From positions 49,440,232 to 49,504,231 of the forward strand of contig NC_077248.1 of NCBI RefSeq assembly GCF_947179165.1: a DNA stretch of 64,000 nucleotides. The letters are read 5' to 3'. The notes under the pieces are model-generated. The model was not told where the DNA came from, did no database searches, and worked only from the letters and a program-made list of their open reading frames with translations. Position numbers and translations under genes: made by a program. Shown piece after piece: positions 49,043-60,611 of the stretch (within the stretch, counting starts at the first letter, position 1; the number at the start of each line of letters is the position of its first letter). This DNA is from Solanum dulcamara. Its lineage: Eukaryota > Streptophyta > Magnoliopsida > Solanales > Solanaceae.

Positions 49043-50999
49043 ATACCCTTAACTTAAAATGGTTGCTTTTCCTCAAGCGTCACTACTATCACATAGTGAT
49101 ACTAAGCAAAATAAGATCAAGAAATTACGGCAATCACGTGGCTTTTTAACTCACATCACCCTCCAACTTTTCATTCAAATAACAGTACAATCATTATTTC
49201 AAATCAAGCTAACTTACGTGGATCAATTTATGACATTACAATACCAAAGGACAGGTTCACATACACAGATAACATTCACCAAGTTTATGACTTTTCGAAA
49301 ATATCATTTGTGCCCTCATTGAAAAGAAGTCATGTTTCCACTCAGATATCACAATATTTCTTTAAAAATAGGGACTCGGAAAACACTCACTCTCACAAAA
49401 AAAATTCAAACATCCATGCATAATACCATAGGTTTACCCTTATATTTAATAATTAGACTCTCGAATAGTTGAATTAGGATCACTATAGGACTTTCACGGC
49501 TTGTAACATAGGCTCGGGAACAGGTGTGATACATTTAGATTTTACTGACAATTTTCCCTCCTAGACACTACATTAGCTTGATTCCACAATTTATAACCCG
49601 TAACTTGTTTCAACCTTATTGTTTACTTTCATTTAGGCCCGGTGTGGATTTTTTTTACTCTTTTCTCAATGCTTTCTTATGGTAGGCAATTTCATTTCTT
49701 TTTTTCATTTATACTATTATTTTATCATGGCTACACTCCATTTATTTCCCTTTTTTTCTCTCATTACACATCTTTTTTCATACCCCTTCTTTTTTTGCTT
49801 TCCTCTATAGTAAACACCCTCAACTTAGGCTTTTAGCCTGAATTGAGGTGCACATTATCCTAGGAAAGACTAGGACCAAAAGAAAGATTTCCATTTAATG
49901 ATGGGGAAGGTGAATTGTGTTTATTCCAATCAAAAGGTATTTTTCAGGCTTAAATATTTGGTTCATAGGGTGTAATGTTATTTGGTTGGTTTTTTCAGGC
50001 TATGGGACTATTTTAAGAATGGCCTATGGTCCTTTCCTAATCAATAATTCAATTATCATAGTATGACCAATGGGGCAAGTTTTTGATTGAAACAAATGGT
50101 AAGAATGCACAAATACCTCACACGCGCTTGGAATCAAGTTCCATTATCAATTATCAATTTTCAGTTCATGTTTCATCTTAAGTCATGCATATCCTATCGG
50201 CTTTTTTCATGTGATACAAAGATCCTGCATAGTCAACAAATCAAAGAAATAGATACATCACTTAATAAAAAATTTGGAGTGGCCTATTTTAACATTTTAC
50301 ACATTATGACCATCATTCTATATATTCCTCTGCAAATTTAACATTTTCATCCTAAACATGTCGGTTCAACATAATTAAAGGTCCTTGGGAAAGAACAAAG
50401 TCAAGAAAAACCCAAGGACTCAATCAAGCGTCTAGCTACTCAGACTTCACCTAGATACTCCCAATGATAATAATCACTGCAACCCCTCTCAAAAATTCAT
50501 GCATTGTCCCTAATGCACTATATCGAAAGTAAATATAGATGGTGAAGGGAATAAGAACTTGTGTCACCTAAGCACCAATGTCTATCAAGTGGTGCCGGGT
50601 CCATCGGTGTGAAGTCTGGTGTAAAAGTAGGTGGCTTTGTCTTAGCCTGTGTGCCACCATCGATTCTCCAATAGATTACTACCTATCTCTATCTAATCGG
50701 ATCTACTTGGATGTTAGCAAGCTTGTCTGGCTTTCCCAATCGCTCGGCACTCTCACTTCCTTGCTCAATCCACAGATCTCTCCATATTATCATCATCAGT
50801 ATGTGGACTTTTTTCATGCACATGAAAATCTATATCTGAAATAAGTGACAAGTAAAAGTGAACAGAGGAAGTATATATATCACGTCATGAAAAGCATGAA
50901 TAAAATTTCAATTTGTTTTTGCAAGATTTGGCCATATGCCTATTTTATCTTTATTTTGTATTTATATCTATATCTATCTATCTATACTATATTAAAAGC
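49043..50999 (-). other. 3' spacer of element E, no gene recognised
   Basis: The complement of 49043-49062 is purine-rich (AAGTTAAGGGTAT) and would be the purine tract. The rest is AT-rich with short frames (for example 50578-50844 plus) that show no family features. A TATC microsatellite lies at 50964-50984. Confidence 0.5.
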
Positions 51000-52833
51000 A
51001 CAAAAGTTCTTGATAATATTTTTTGAACTTTTTACCCTTCAGTAAAAAAAGCAAGATAGTCGGAGGTGGGATAGCTGGGAGAAGGAAAGAAAGTGGTATT
51101 GGTGCTGCTAGGGAAGTAACCTTGAATCGGAGTTATTCAATCTCTATCTAAATATCAATCATATTTGGACTTTGAATGACCATAAAGTACTCATTCACCC
51201 TCCTCTTAATAGCATCAACTTAGCCATGAATACACCGATCCCTCTCATCTAAGGATGTTTCAAACTTTACAACACCCCGCTCTTCAAACTATACTTTCAC
51301 TTTCGATACCCAAGGCTTGATCTAATGTATCAACTGAGTTAATTGAGCCTCAGTCTGGGTCTATCCCTGCATCAAGTTTTGCAACACCTTGGCTGAAATA
51401 GTGATAATGCCCATCAATTTTGTATATGGTATGCAAGTAGTAGGAGGTGTAGAAGTGTTCATGGCAGCTTCGGATGACTCCGTAGCAGGTGCAAAACTGT
51501 CCAGACCAGCTGCATTATAATTTTGTTCTACAGCTTATCCCTCAAATGACTCTGGTAGTACAACCTTGGGCTATGAGGAAAGTTTTTGAGCCACTAGATT
51601 AGTGTTATCCTTGATCAGCCCGACATCTTTAATTCTAGTGACCTCTATCCATTAATACACTCCTTGTATAATGGGCACTCTAGCATCTCGAAACAACCTG
51701 TAGATCAAGCTAGGGAATAGTATGGTTGTGACCATCAGTAATTCCTTTTCATATATATCAACTATAATACATTAGGAAAAGTTGATGTCGTAGTCGGCTA
51801 TGATACTCGCAACCATCACTGTACAACCTAACGTCAAGTAGTTATCTTCCATAGTGGGGCATATGCGAGAGCTCTCAATGGACCACTAGAATTTTGTTGC
51901 AAAATTTAGTGATACCTTCTTGATTGGAACTGATTCAAATACCCAGTCGGCATTAACTCCTTGCTCGATAATATACCTTGCTATCCATTTTAACACTTCT
52001 TCTTTTTTTGTCGGATCTTGCATGATCTTTCAATTTTGAACGATGCTCATTCAGTGCTCATATTCGGTTGTCAAGGTAGGACGCTCATGTTTCCACCCAT
52101 AAAGAAAATGTTGAATGATGAGCTTTGATATGTCAACTGGAACACCACGAGCTAGAGTGCTAGACAATGGTGGCTAGTCTAGTTCCTTGGGTTTAGGTGG
52201 TTTAGTGTTTATCACAGTCACTGCATAAGATGCATAAAACTCATGGATCATGTTTGCATTATATTGACTAGGTTGGTCTGTCATCCACCCATATTTTTTA
52301 CTATCAAACAGGACTTAAATCTCGGGTACTTCTTCAAGGCCGGCTATCCGAATATAGGGCTCTTCCATGATGGCTCTAATAGACTTGCTTTTATCATTTT
52401 GTTGTAGATCATCTCAATATATATCGAACATATCTGATACAGACCACCTATTTTACCCTTAATTGGTAGTATATTTAAATATCTTCCTTCAAAATTTGAG
52501 CCAGAGCTAAACTGTGATCCCGACTAGCCACTATTATTTTCCTCTCCCAAAAATTGTTCCCCCTTATTAGATTAGGAGGATGTAGCAGCTTCTATGTGTG
52601 GGGAGGGGACGAGATTCCAACCAACCAAGTACTATTTCAATTTGATTCAAGTGATTTTGAGTTGTCCGGAGCTCAATGTGCGCATCAGAACCAATAGGGT
52701 ATTCCACCTCGAAGCCACTAGCCTTAGTATCAGTCAGCTCATCTTGTAGACAAGATTTTAATTTCTGAGCCACGACTTTTTTAGATGGTGTGGATGATGT
52801 TCCTCCACATTTTAGGTTCGCTTTGGGTGTCAT
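51000..52833 (-). pseudogene. Plant-transposon-domain ORF (Transposase_32-like) of element E, broken
   Basis: Likely start is the ATG at 52833 (MTPKANLKC). Low-complexity N-terminal part. From about 52390 down to 51600 a long readable region with a few stops contains the features I associate with the 'putative plant transposon protein' domain: KYGWMTDQPSQYN, IHEFYASYAVTV, RGVPVDISK, YIIEQGVNADWVFES and a FRDARVPI motif. The C-terminal part is Pro/Thr/Ser-rich followed by a coiled-coil-like stretch. The function of this domain is not established to my knowledge. In E it stands downstream of gag, where an env-like ORF would be in Athila. Premature stops make this copy inactive. Confidence 0.7.
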
Positions 52834-54039
52834 GGTACCTATAGAGTACGGATTAGAAACCAATGACTAGAAAATAAATCAAAGAATTTGAAAAAAAGTA
52901 AAAAAAAAAAAACTAACACTTTGTGTTTTTTTTCCTATGAAAGGGTGTCTATGGACCGTAGAAGACTCTACAATACGTAGGACCCTATCATAGGAAAGCA
53001 TTCTATAAAACTAGGTCACTGAAAGTGTTTTATGGACTGACCCTATGGTCCTTAGAGGATTCTATGAACTGTAGGTCCAATCATAGAACACTGATTTGTG
53101 CCTTATGGTTTATGTATATGAATTGTACCATCGAGGACTCATGGTAGGTTCTAGTACAATGCATGTGCACAAACCTATGCTACTAGTTTTTGCATTTTAT
53201 TTTTATGAGTTCCAACTACGAGCCGTAGAATATTTTATGACCCATAAGGAATGTTCGTGCAAATTATGTCTAAGCTACTGGTTGGAATTTGTCAATTGTA
53301 CGAGTCAAATCTACAAATGGTAAAAGTGTCCACAACCCATCACGTAGTGTTGAAGTTCAACAACTAGAGTTTAGGGCAAGTCTACAAAGGATAACGATGG
53401 GTGGTGGGATGACTTACAACCCATAGAAATCTACCGTAGATGTGAACCCATGTTTAGTTACCAAATTTTAGCATACCAACCATTTCCTTTTATCACTTTC
53501 CATCAGAACCAACACAAAGACATTAACCACATAACAATTGCTAACACTATTGATACCTAGGATTTAATTCAACCTAATTTCCCAATTCAATTGCAACTTT
53601 CTCCTGAGTCTAGGTTTAATCACCATCACATTCCTCATACTTAAAGAAATTGGACTATGAATTCTACCTGAGTATATGGGGATTATGAAGGTTTTGTTAG
53701 TAATTGAGATAAGTGGTAATGACCCTTTGCTTCTGACTGACCCTGACTACTAGAGATTTTTTTTAACTGTGATGATAGGGAAATTAAAGATAATGGTGGG
53801 AAAGCTTGGTGGTGAAAAAGTGGAGATGACCATAATGGTGAGAAAGAGTATTGATGACAATGGTGGGAAGTTTGATTTTTGCGAGACTTTGGATCAGTAT
53901 GAAGAAAGAGGTAGTTTAGGAGAAGAAACAAATTTTGAGGGAATTTGTTCAAATTTTGTTTATTTTATTCTTTAAGGATCGCGGATCGAGTTTATTTGGA
54001 TTTAAAGAATTGGGTGTTTATGAGGACCGTCTACAGTAC
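52834..54039 (-). other. Element E spacer with dyad words, no gene recognised
   Basis: Holds an A-run at 52899-52911 and, at 52940-53330, many CTACGG/CCGTAG/CCTATGG words like those in LTRs C and E. Frames such as 53683-53952 (minus) and 53096-53323 (plus) show no family features. Confidence 0.45.
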
Positions 54040-54110
54040 GAAAGCCTCAGAAAGTGAACGAAGGGTCGTTCTAGATCAAAATCGACATTCTGGAACTAAC
54101 CGCGTTGTCA
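54040..54110 (-). mobile_element. Short LTR B-like patch at the broken end of E protease
   Basis: The sequence 'gttctagatcaaa' followed by 'gaactaaccgcgttg' matches 28655-28690 of LTR B ('gttctagatcaaatt', 'agctaaccgcgctg'). It is about 65 bp long and lies exactly where the protease reading stops. Confidence 0.5.
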
Positions 54111-54530
54111 GTTTAACATCGTAAAGGATGCCCAGAGGCTTATTCTCAGTACAATCCATCATCAAGAGCCGTATTGACATCGCTTTAGGGCTCCTAAGCC
54201 TAATTGTCAAAACACTACTAGCGGCATCAAATTTATGCTAGCACCCAAGTAACACAAAGCCTTGGCAAATTTGAATGCTCCAATAGTACATGGTATGTTG
54301 AATGCTCCAGGATCCTTTTTTTTCTGCACAAGTGAGCGAGTAGCTAATGCACTACAATGATGCAAGTTATTGGCTCATTCGAAGCTCACAATTCTCTTTT
54401 TTGTAATTAAAGCCTTCATAAACTTTGCATACCCAGGCATTTGAACCAACACTTCAATCAGAGGAACATTTACCAAAACTTTCTTTAAAATAGATATGAA
54501 TGTCTTTCTTTCTCAATATCTACAAAAAAT
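54111..54530 (-). pseudogene. Element E protease start, truncated
   Basis: Minus strand: MPGYAKFMKALITKKR, then [25 protein letters not shown], and the active-site region [11 protein letters not shown] near 54210 (Tyr-Leu-Gly where many relatives have Asp-Leu-Gly). The reading ends soon after QLGLG at about 54180. This pattern is that of Athila-type gag-protease junctions. One or more stops; truncated before the second half of the protease. Confidence 0.75.
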
Positions 54531-54719
54531 GTGGAGGAGGTCTTGGCATTGGAATTAGAGTTGAAGAAGTTTTTTCCTTGTTGTCAAACTCCACATCAAG
54601 CTTTTTATCCCATTTTTAGGCAATCCAGTGCTCAACTTCTCTCTCTCTACTTTCTCATCAGATTAACTAGATTTCTCATCCCTACTCGAATCAGAGTTGT
54701 GTGCATCGTCCTCAATTAC

Positions 54720-56330
54720 TAGCATTGGTGGATCCACCGTTTGAGCACCACTTTGGGGGTTACAGTCATACATTGACCTTCCTTCTTAGGATTTTGAATT
54801 GTATTGCTTAGAAGGGTTCCTTTCTTGCCTGGATTCAAAGATGACGAAATATGTCTCAATAGTTTCTCAATAAGCTTGATAAAAGTAGCATGTGACTCTA
54901 CTTTTTGATTCATTCTCAAAAGATCATTGCATATCTGCTTAAGATTCTCTTCATTAGAGCCATACTTTTTCAGCATTTTTGACATCATATCCTCAATCCT
55001 TGCAAGTTTGGATCCCCCATATCGATTCTCGGATGGGATGTATGCACCACTTTAGTTGTTATCTCTTCTTCCCAAATCACCTTTTGTGTCTTCCCCACAG
55101 TTGTGATCATTGTATCCATTCTGATTATAGTTGTTCTCACAATTGTAGTTCCCCTCAAGATTGTAGTTGTTATCGCAATTGTAATGGCCTTCTCGGCTAA
55201 AGGTTTTATGTTTTGACCTTGATTTTCTTGACCTTGGTGCCAAGAATCCTTATTGGAAGCTTGGGCGTTAGTTCGGAACCCCCCCCCCCCAGTTGCTCAT
55301 TCACATAGAATGTATCTTCCTCATAACCATACTCATCATGAATTAGCGCTCTTCCTTTTTTGGACCCCAAGTTTTTGAATACCAATTTGAATTCAGTCCA
55401 TAATTACATTATCTCTTGCAGCACTTCTTTATTAGCTAATGTTGACTTTTGGTTAGCGCTAACTGAAAATGAAATCCTCCAAGTTTAGGTATCCCTATTG
55501 CTCCATGCTTTATTAGTTTTTGCATCACGGTCAAGTTTCTCAGCGGCTTCCTCAAAAGTGTTGGTCATAAATGCTCCTCCAGTGATGATCTCTGTCATAA
55601 CTTTTCTATTGTCATCAAGTTCTTGATAAAATATCTTAAGAAGTGACTTGTCGGTGACTCTATGATTGGGCACACTTCTTAGATACTTTACAAATCATTC
55701 TAAAGAAGCACTAATTGACTCTACAGGCATCCATTGGAATTTGTTAATCCTATCCTTTAGCTTTAATTTCTTTGACAATGGAAAGCATATCTCAATGAAT
55801 GCACTCCTAAGTAATGATGGAGTTGTATAGAAGTTCATTCAACCAAGTCGTTGCATCACCAGTAAGTGATAATGGGAACACTCGCAGTCCAATGATGTCC
55901 ATGGTTAAGATTAGGTTGCCAACACTGTTCTTGCAGACGTACTCCACATTGTTGAGATGGGTGTATAGATCCTTAGACAGCAGGCCAGCAAATAATCCTC
56001 GACTATAAAGCATTTAAATCACGCCACTCAAAATATTGAACTTCAGTCTAGGAGGCAATGAAGTAAAAAATGGCACTAGTAGTTCAAATTGTGTCATGGT
56101 TTACACCATAGTTATTCTGTATGCCGAATCTAGGTCGCTATATGGATGGAGGACATTCTCTCACTATTGGTTGGTTGTTGACAACATTTTGCAATGGATG
56201 TTGAGGAGGGTTTTGATGTGCATTCTCTCCTTGTATTCTGAGTCATTCTGTGACTTCTACTTCAGTTTCATTCCCACCATTGTTCGCCTTTCGTCTTAAT
56301 GCTCTCAGAATGTCGAAGTTAAATGAAATC
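54720..56330 (-). pseudogene. Element E gag (retrotransposon gag family), broken
   Basis: The capsid-type core is clear at 56013-55807: LRVFPLSLTGDATTWLNEL. It continues in other frames with SVPNHRVTDKSLLKIFYQ and FEEAAEKLDRDAKTNKAWS (55673-55485). After this come an Asn/Tyr-rich stretch, NYNCENNYNQNGYNDHN (55200-55060), in the place of a zinc knuckle, and a C-terminal region with ARIEDMMSKMLKKYG and LLSNTIQNPKKEGQC (54988-54719). A run of 12 C at 55279-55290 breaks the frame. The N-terminal part before the core is degraded. This gag type is common in Athila/Tat-like elements annotated in Solanaceae (recognition, not searched). Confidence 0.82.
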
Positions 56331-56473
56331 AAGGGGAATGCCTTGACTCCACGTATTTTGCAAGCAGTATAATTCAAACTTGTTTTAGCACAAACAAAAA
56401 GAAAGAAAAAGTAAAATCAAGAAATAATGTATAAAAATCAAATAATAAAAATTAATCTAATCTAAAAGTCTTA

Positions 56474-56491
56474 TTCCACGACAACGGTACA
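56474..56491 (-). other. Primer-binding site of element E (Asp tRNA type), decayed
   Basis: Complement reads TGTACCGTTGTCGTGGAA, a mutated form of the TGGCGCCGTTGCCGGGGA site of Athila/Tat elements; the changes are mostly C to T and G to A. It lies 6 nt from the LTR edge. Confidence 0.75.
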
Positions 56492-56497
56492 AAAATT

Positions 56498-57984
56498 TGA
56501 TACACCCAAATTACACCTTCCTAAAGAAGTATAAAGTGATTATTGATTAAATATAGAACCTAACGAAGGTTAGGGTCGATCCCACGAGGAATATAATTTA
56601 GACTTAGGTTAATTATTTATTATTTGTTTTTGTAATCAGATTATTTCCTTAAAGGGGGTATTTGCATAAAAATAATAATTTAATTCGATCACAAGTATCA
56701 AGTAACAAAGTAACAGTATAATATGATTTAATTCAATAAGAGATGAAACTAGGGTGTATGTGTTCTCCATGAATCCTTAACTATATAGAACCTTTTATTA
56801 CTAATCCTTTTCTAGTGTGCCACATCCAGAATTAGTAAGCTAATTTCACCTAGGTCCTTAATCTATCAAATAAGTGATTATCACCATGCGACTTGATCCA
56901 TCTATGGGTGTATGTTTTGCTAACCCTTACCAGTGATCCCAGATTAGTTATCCCTTGATCCATTCAAGCTATTAGATGAAGGTTGATAGCCTCAAATATC
57001 GTTGTTTAATCCTTTTTCTAATCTATTACCTCCTTGATTTGGCAAGTAAGGATAAGGAAAGTTCTAATGCAGGCCCTCATTAAAAAGTAATCAAAACAAA
57101 AGTACAAATAACACATGCATGCACACTATTCAAGAATTATGTTTTATTAGGTCTATTTCAAAAATTCTTTATGATTCCCACAACCCTAATTATGAATTCA
57201 GCTACTCATGATTGGATTATCATAATTCATAATAATGTGGTTCAAACAATTCATGTAATTACAATAGCGAGTATGAAAATATAAAAATTTCAATTGAATT
57301 GGATGTAAACATCAGTAAAAAAAATTCAAGAATTCAAGAATTAAAGCCAAAAGTAGTTTATACCTTAATCTCACACCCAAAAACATGCATAATACACTAA
57401 AACCCCCAAATATGTATGTATAGTTAGTTAATTCTAAATAAACCAAATCTAGGAAAAATATAAAAACTAGGTCGATTAGCTTTTATAACCCACGTCCTAC
57501 GGGTCATAGGTCCTTGAGCAGCTCATGTGATGCACTCTTCAAAACTAGTGGCTAGAGTATCTTCAGAACTTCTTCTACAAAAGGAACCTATGGATCGTAG
57601 TTCCATTTATGGCTCATCCTGCCAACTTGTAGTTTGATTCTTCAATTTTCATCTCTCTAATTCTCAATGCACAAACATCTTCTACATCTCGTAGAAACAC
57701 CTACGGCTCACAGGATCACATCATAGTTTAGACTCATTCTCAGTTCTTCAAACTCTTATGTATGAGGTCTACTTACGGATCCCAGAAGGGACCATAGCTC
57801 GTAGGGTAGCTCATAAGCTGCCAAAACTTATGTTGTCAACACTGCCTTCTTCCATTTGCACTACAAAAATTTACTTTCCCACAAATCAAGCACAAACAAC
57901 ATCATATCTACTAACTTATTCTTAAAAGACATAAAATTTCTCAAGTTTAAAGCATTACAAGTACCGTATATGCACGGTACATCA
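56498..57984 (-). repeat. 5' LTR of element E, complete
   Basis: Minus-strand reading TGATGTACC..GGGTGTATCA, 1487 bp. It contains the 'ggttagggtcgatccc' block, familiar from many plant LTRs, near 56570. CTACGG/CGTAG words lie at 57500-57830. Its start matches the 3' copy at 49042. Confidence 0.88.
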
Positions 57985-59773
57985 AGGCGTCATTCCTAGG
58001 TGATATTTCTCCCCTTATTTGATTTTGAGCCATTCCTCGATTACTTCACTTCATGATTAGTGGTAAGCTTTTGATACCTTATTGACTAGTGTTATATTAT
58101 TGGTCCAAAGGCCTTTTTCGAGGAGCGATTGGATACCAGGTTAGTTTCCTTTGCCTTGGTAGTTTGGTAAGATTTGGTATTACATTTTGTATCGTGTGTA
58201 CCTTATTTATATGTTAGTAATGGAATGCTTGTATTGATTAAGCATTTTCACGTATTTTTTGGTACAATCCTAGTTCCTTCATTAGATTTTCACTACTATT
58301 TTTGAGAAGGCATATTCTTACACTTTTACTATTTTTAAATCGATTTTAACAAGAATCGTACCACCTGGATCATTAAGACACAATAGTTTTGAGACTTATG
58401 AGTCATCGAGGATATTCTCTTTTTCTATTGGCAGTATTAGATGCATCGAGGATGCATTGAACATTTTATTGATATTCGGTGCAGCGTCGCCCTTTTTCTA
58501 AATTGGTTGCATCCGGATGCATTTAGCCTTTACCTGATTATCCGGCGCGACGTCACCTTTTTCTACGTTGGCTTGTACTCACTACTGGTACCACAATAGG
58601 GATATTATGTGTCATGTGAAAGACCTAATTTAGGCCCAAAGAGTGTATACGGTCTTTTCCTATCCCCTATGGGCCCCTCTGCTAATGTACCATTGAACCG
58701 AATAAAGGATCTACATGGGTCCTACCCACTAAGCCGAGGGATAGGTTTGGTCTCTACACTTGGTTTGTGATGATTTCTGAGAGACATTGATGATGTTACT
58801 GGTTTTTACTACAAACTTGCACTCTCGCCTATTACTAGTATACTTGTTTGTTGCTTGGTCCTCTGGTTTTATAGGGTCCGGGGGTATATTTTTTTTATTT
58901 GTACCTTTCCTGGGTAAGGGAATCCCGTCAGTTATTATTTGATTATAATTGTACTTATCTTATGTTATACTTATACTTGGTTAATAGAAGGTCTTAGTCT
59001 AGAGTTGTTGTTGGTACTCTCTGCTAGGCTGAGTTGGATTGGTCCTTAGGTGACTATGTGATTAGCGGTGATCGTCGGCATTCCGTTCTTGATTAGTGAC
59101 TCCTATAGTGCTTCATTGTTGTAAATAAGTTATTGTCTTGTGCTTTCAAGTATGTTCCTTGACTCTGGATCTTTTCCCTATGTATTCTATATGTTCACTC
59201 TCATTTCATATTCTACCTTGTGTTAGCTCCTATTTGGCTACTTGTGTTTTACTTACCTTATTTATATGTTATTTATACTTTCTTTATATCTGGAGCTCAC
59301 TCGGCCTATGCCTACTCAATACCATTTGTTTGGTACTCATACTATATTTTTTCACCCTGCAGATCATAGTACGGGTTATTATTAGTGTTTAGGACTTGTG
59401 CGGAGCAGCTTTTGATTTAGGGATTCGGTGAGCTCCTAGCGTTGGGAGTTTCCAATTTCCTTCTACTTGGAATAGGACTAGTCTTTACTTTGGTTTCAAG
59501 ATAGTCTGTATTTATTTCTATATTTGTAAAATCCTTGTACTGTTTTCTTGATTAGATGCTTGAATATCAACGAATGTAAGGTCTTGGGGATGGTTCTTTG
59601 TAGATATATTATTGTTGCTCTTTCTTTGTTCTTATTGTTATCGATTCTCTTGCTTCTTTTTGATTATCTTCCACTTAATAGCTCGTTCCCTCTAGTTTTG
59701 GGCTATGGATTAGGTGTACCTACTGGTGGGTGTAGTAGGTGTCATCATGACCTGAGAAAATTGGGTCATGACA
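57985..59773 (+). mobile_element. LTR B, last half
   Basis: Resumes LTR B at the site split by E (AGGCG) and runs to the end GGGTCATGACA at 59773. It matches the complement of 25491-27370. It contains 'ccatggtc'-free, T-rich sequence with a hydrophobic open frame at 59138-59392 also present in the 25900-26103 copy; see findings. Confidence 0.85.
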
Positions 59774-60611
59774 CTACGAGAGCACGTAGTTTGGAACTAG
59801 AGGATATTAATAGAGGCTCCCTTACCAACCCTCCACCTTAATTCACTCGATGCTAAGTCAAATCCCAACGCAATAGACAAAGTCATTTATCAAAACATAT
59901 TATTAGAAAAGGTAATAAACATTTACCAATCTACATCATGAAAACATATAAGAATAGCTCCTTTCAAATCATGATTCATAACATAGTTCATATAGACACT
60001 TACCTTTCAAAGCATATAAATCATGATTTCTTTCATATTATGAGAGAACCTTTCACAATTCATTGATACTTAAATAAAAACATCATTTAAACGTACTTTA
60101 TCATTTTCACAACACATACATAAATCCTTCATCAATTTCAAGATCATAATTCATAGTTCAGAAGTGAAAATCATAAGCATAATGCATGGCCATATGAAAT
60201 CAACTATAAATCATGTATCTTAGTAAATTCAGTATAATAAAGTAGAATAACCTCAATTACATCAAAATAAAAAGGACCCACGAGATTTAACATAAAATCC
60301 TATTTGAATTGGGTGAAATAGAACTTGAAAGAATGAGATATTTTGGGATCCAATGGATGAAAGAAAATTCATTGGTGTTTTCCCACATACTTCCATGAAT
60401 GACCACCTTTGAAACTTAAAGAGGAGGCTTGAACTTTAAACCCTAGCTTTTCTTCCTTAAGCATCAGAGAGAATTAGAAAAGAAAAGTTGAGAGAAGTTT
60501 TGAGAATTTGAGTGAATGAGAGGGAATGGGTAGTCTTTAAGGGTAAAAATGGTTATAGGGTTAGTTATAGGTCCAAAACGACGTAGTTTAGGCATTAAAA
60601 GAATGGGAAAA
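59774..60611 (-). mobile_element. C-type LTR fragment, minus orientation
   Basis: The complement matches LTR C from its leader ('acttaaaactaccc' region, 29540-29600) up to 'aagggagtct' and 'acgtgct' (30290-30330). It ends at 60611 where another LTR B begins (GAAAA before it). On its left it continues, after removal of element B, into 31655-31296. The donor-like site is weakened (AAGTATGTG, near 60388). Confidence 0.8.

Larger units (their letters stand above)
48290..57984 (-). mobile_element. Element E: Athila/Tat-like, lacks polymerase and integrase
   Basis: Minus orientation. The 5' LTR is 56498-57984, the primer site follows, then gag (about 56330-54720) and protease start (54530-54111). 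After that there is no RT, RNase H or integrase. Further on come a plant-transposon-domain ORF (52833-51000), a spacer, a purine tract next to 49042 and a partial 3' LTR (49042-48290). The LTR ends are TGATGTACC..GGGTGTATCA. The presumed target duplication on the right is AGGCG (57985-57989) within LTR B; the left side is lost. E cannot be autonomous. Confidence 0.8.
31656..59773 (+). mobile_element. Element B composite: one insertion later invaded by A and E elements
   Basis: The left edge is a B LTR start (TGTAATGACC, 31656) and the right edge a B LTR end (GGGTCATGACA, 59773). The flanks are two parts of one minus-strand C-type LTR that fit together. Between them, in order, are: LTR B start, A remains, B interior, LTR B start again (3' LTR), A2, E, then the LTR B end. 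This fits one B element with later insertions and deletions. No B pol domain is recognisable. The expected 5-bp duplication is not conserved (TTTTG against CTACG). The scheme is inference from the order of pieces. Confidence 0.6.

Noticed and set aside
50578..50844. Cys/Trp-containing plus-strand frame in E spacer
   Set aside because: Opposite to E's coding strand, short, no family features.
53769..53975. 68-codon plus-strand frame rich in Met/Gly
   Set aside because: Overlaps a minus-strand frame in E's non-coding spacer; neither has recognisable features.
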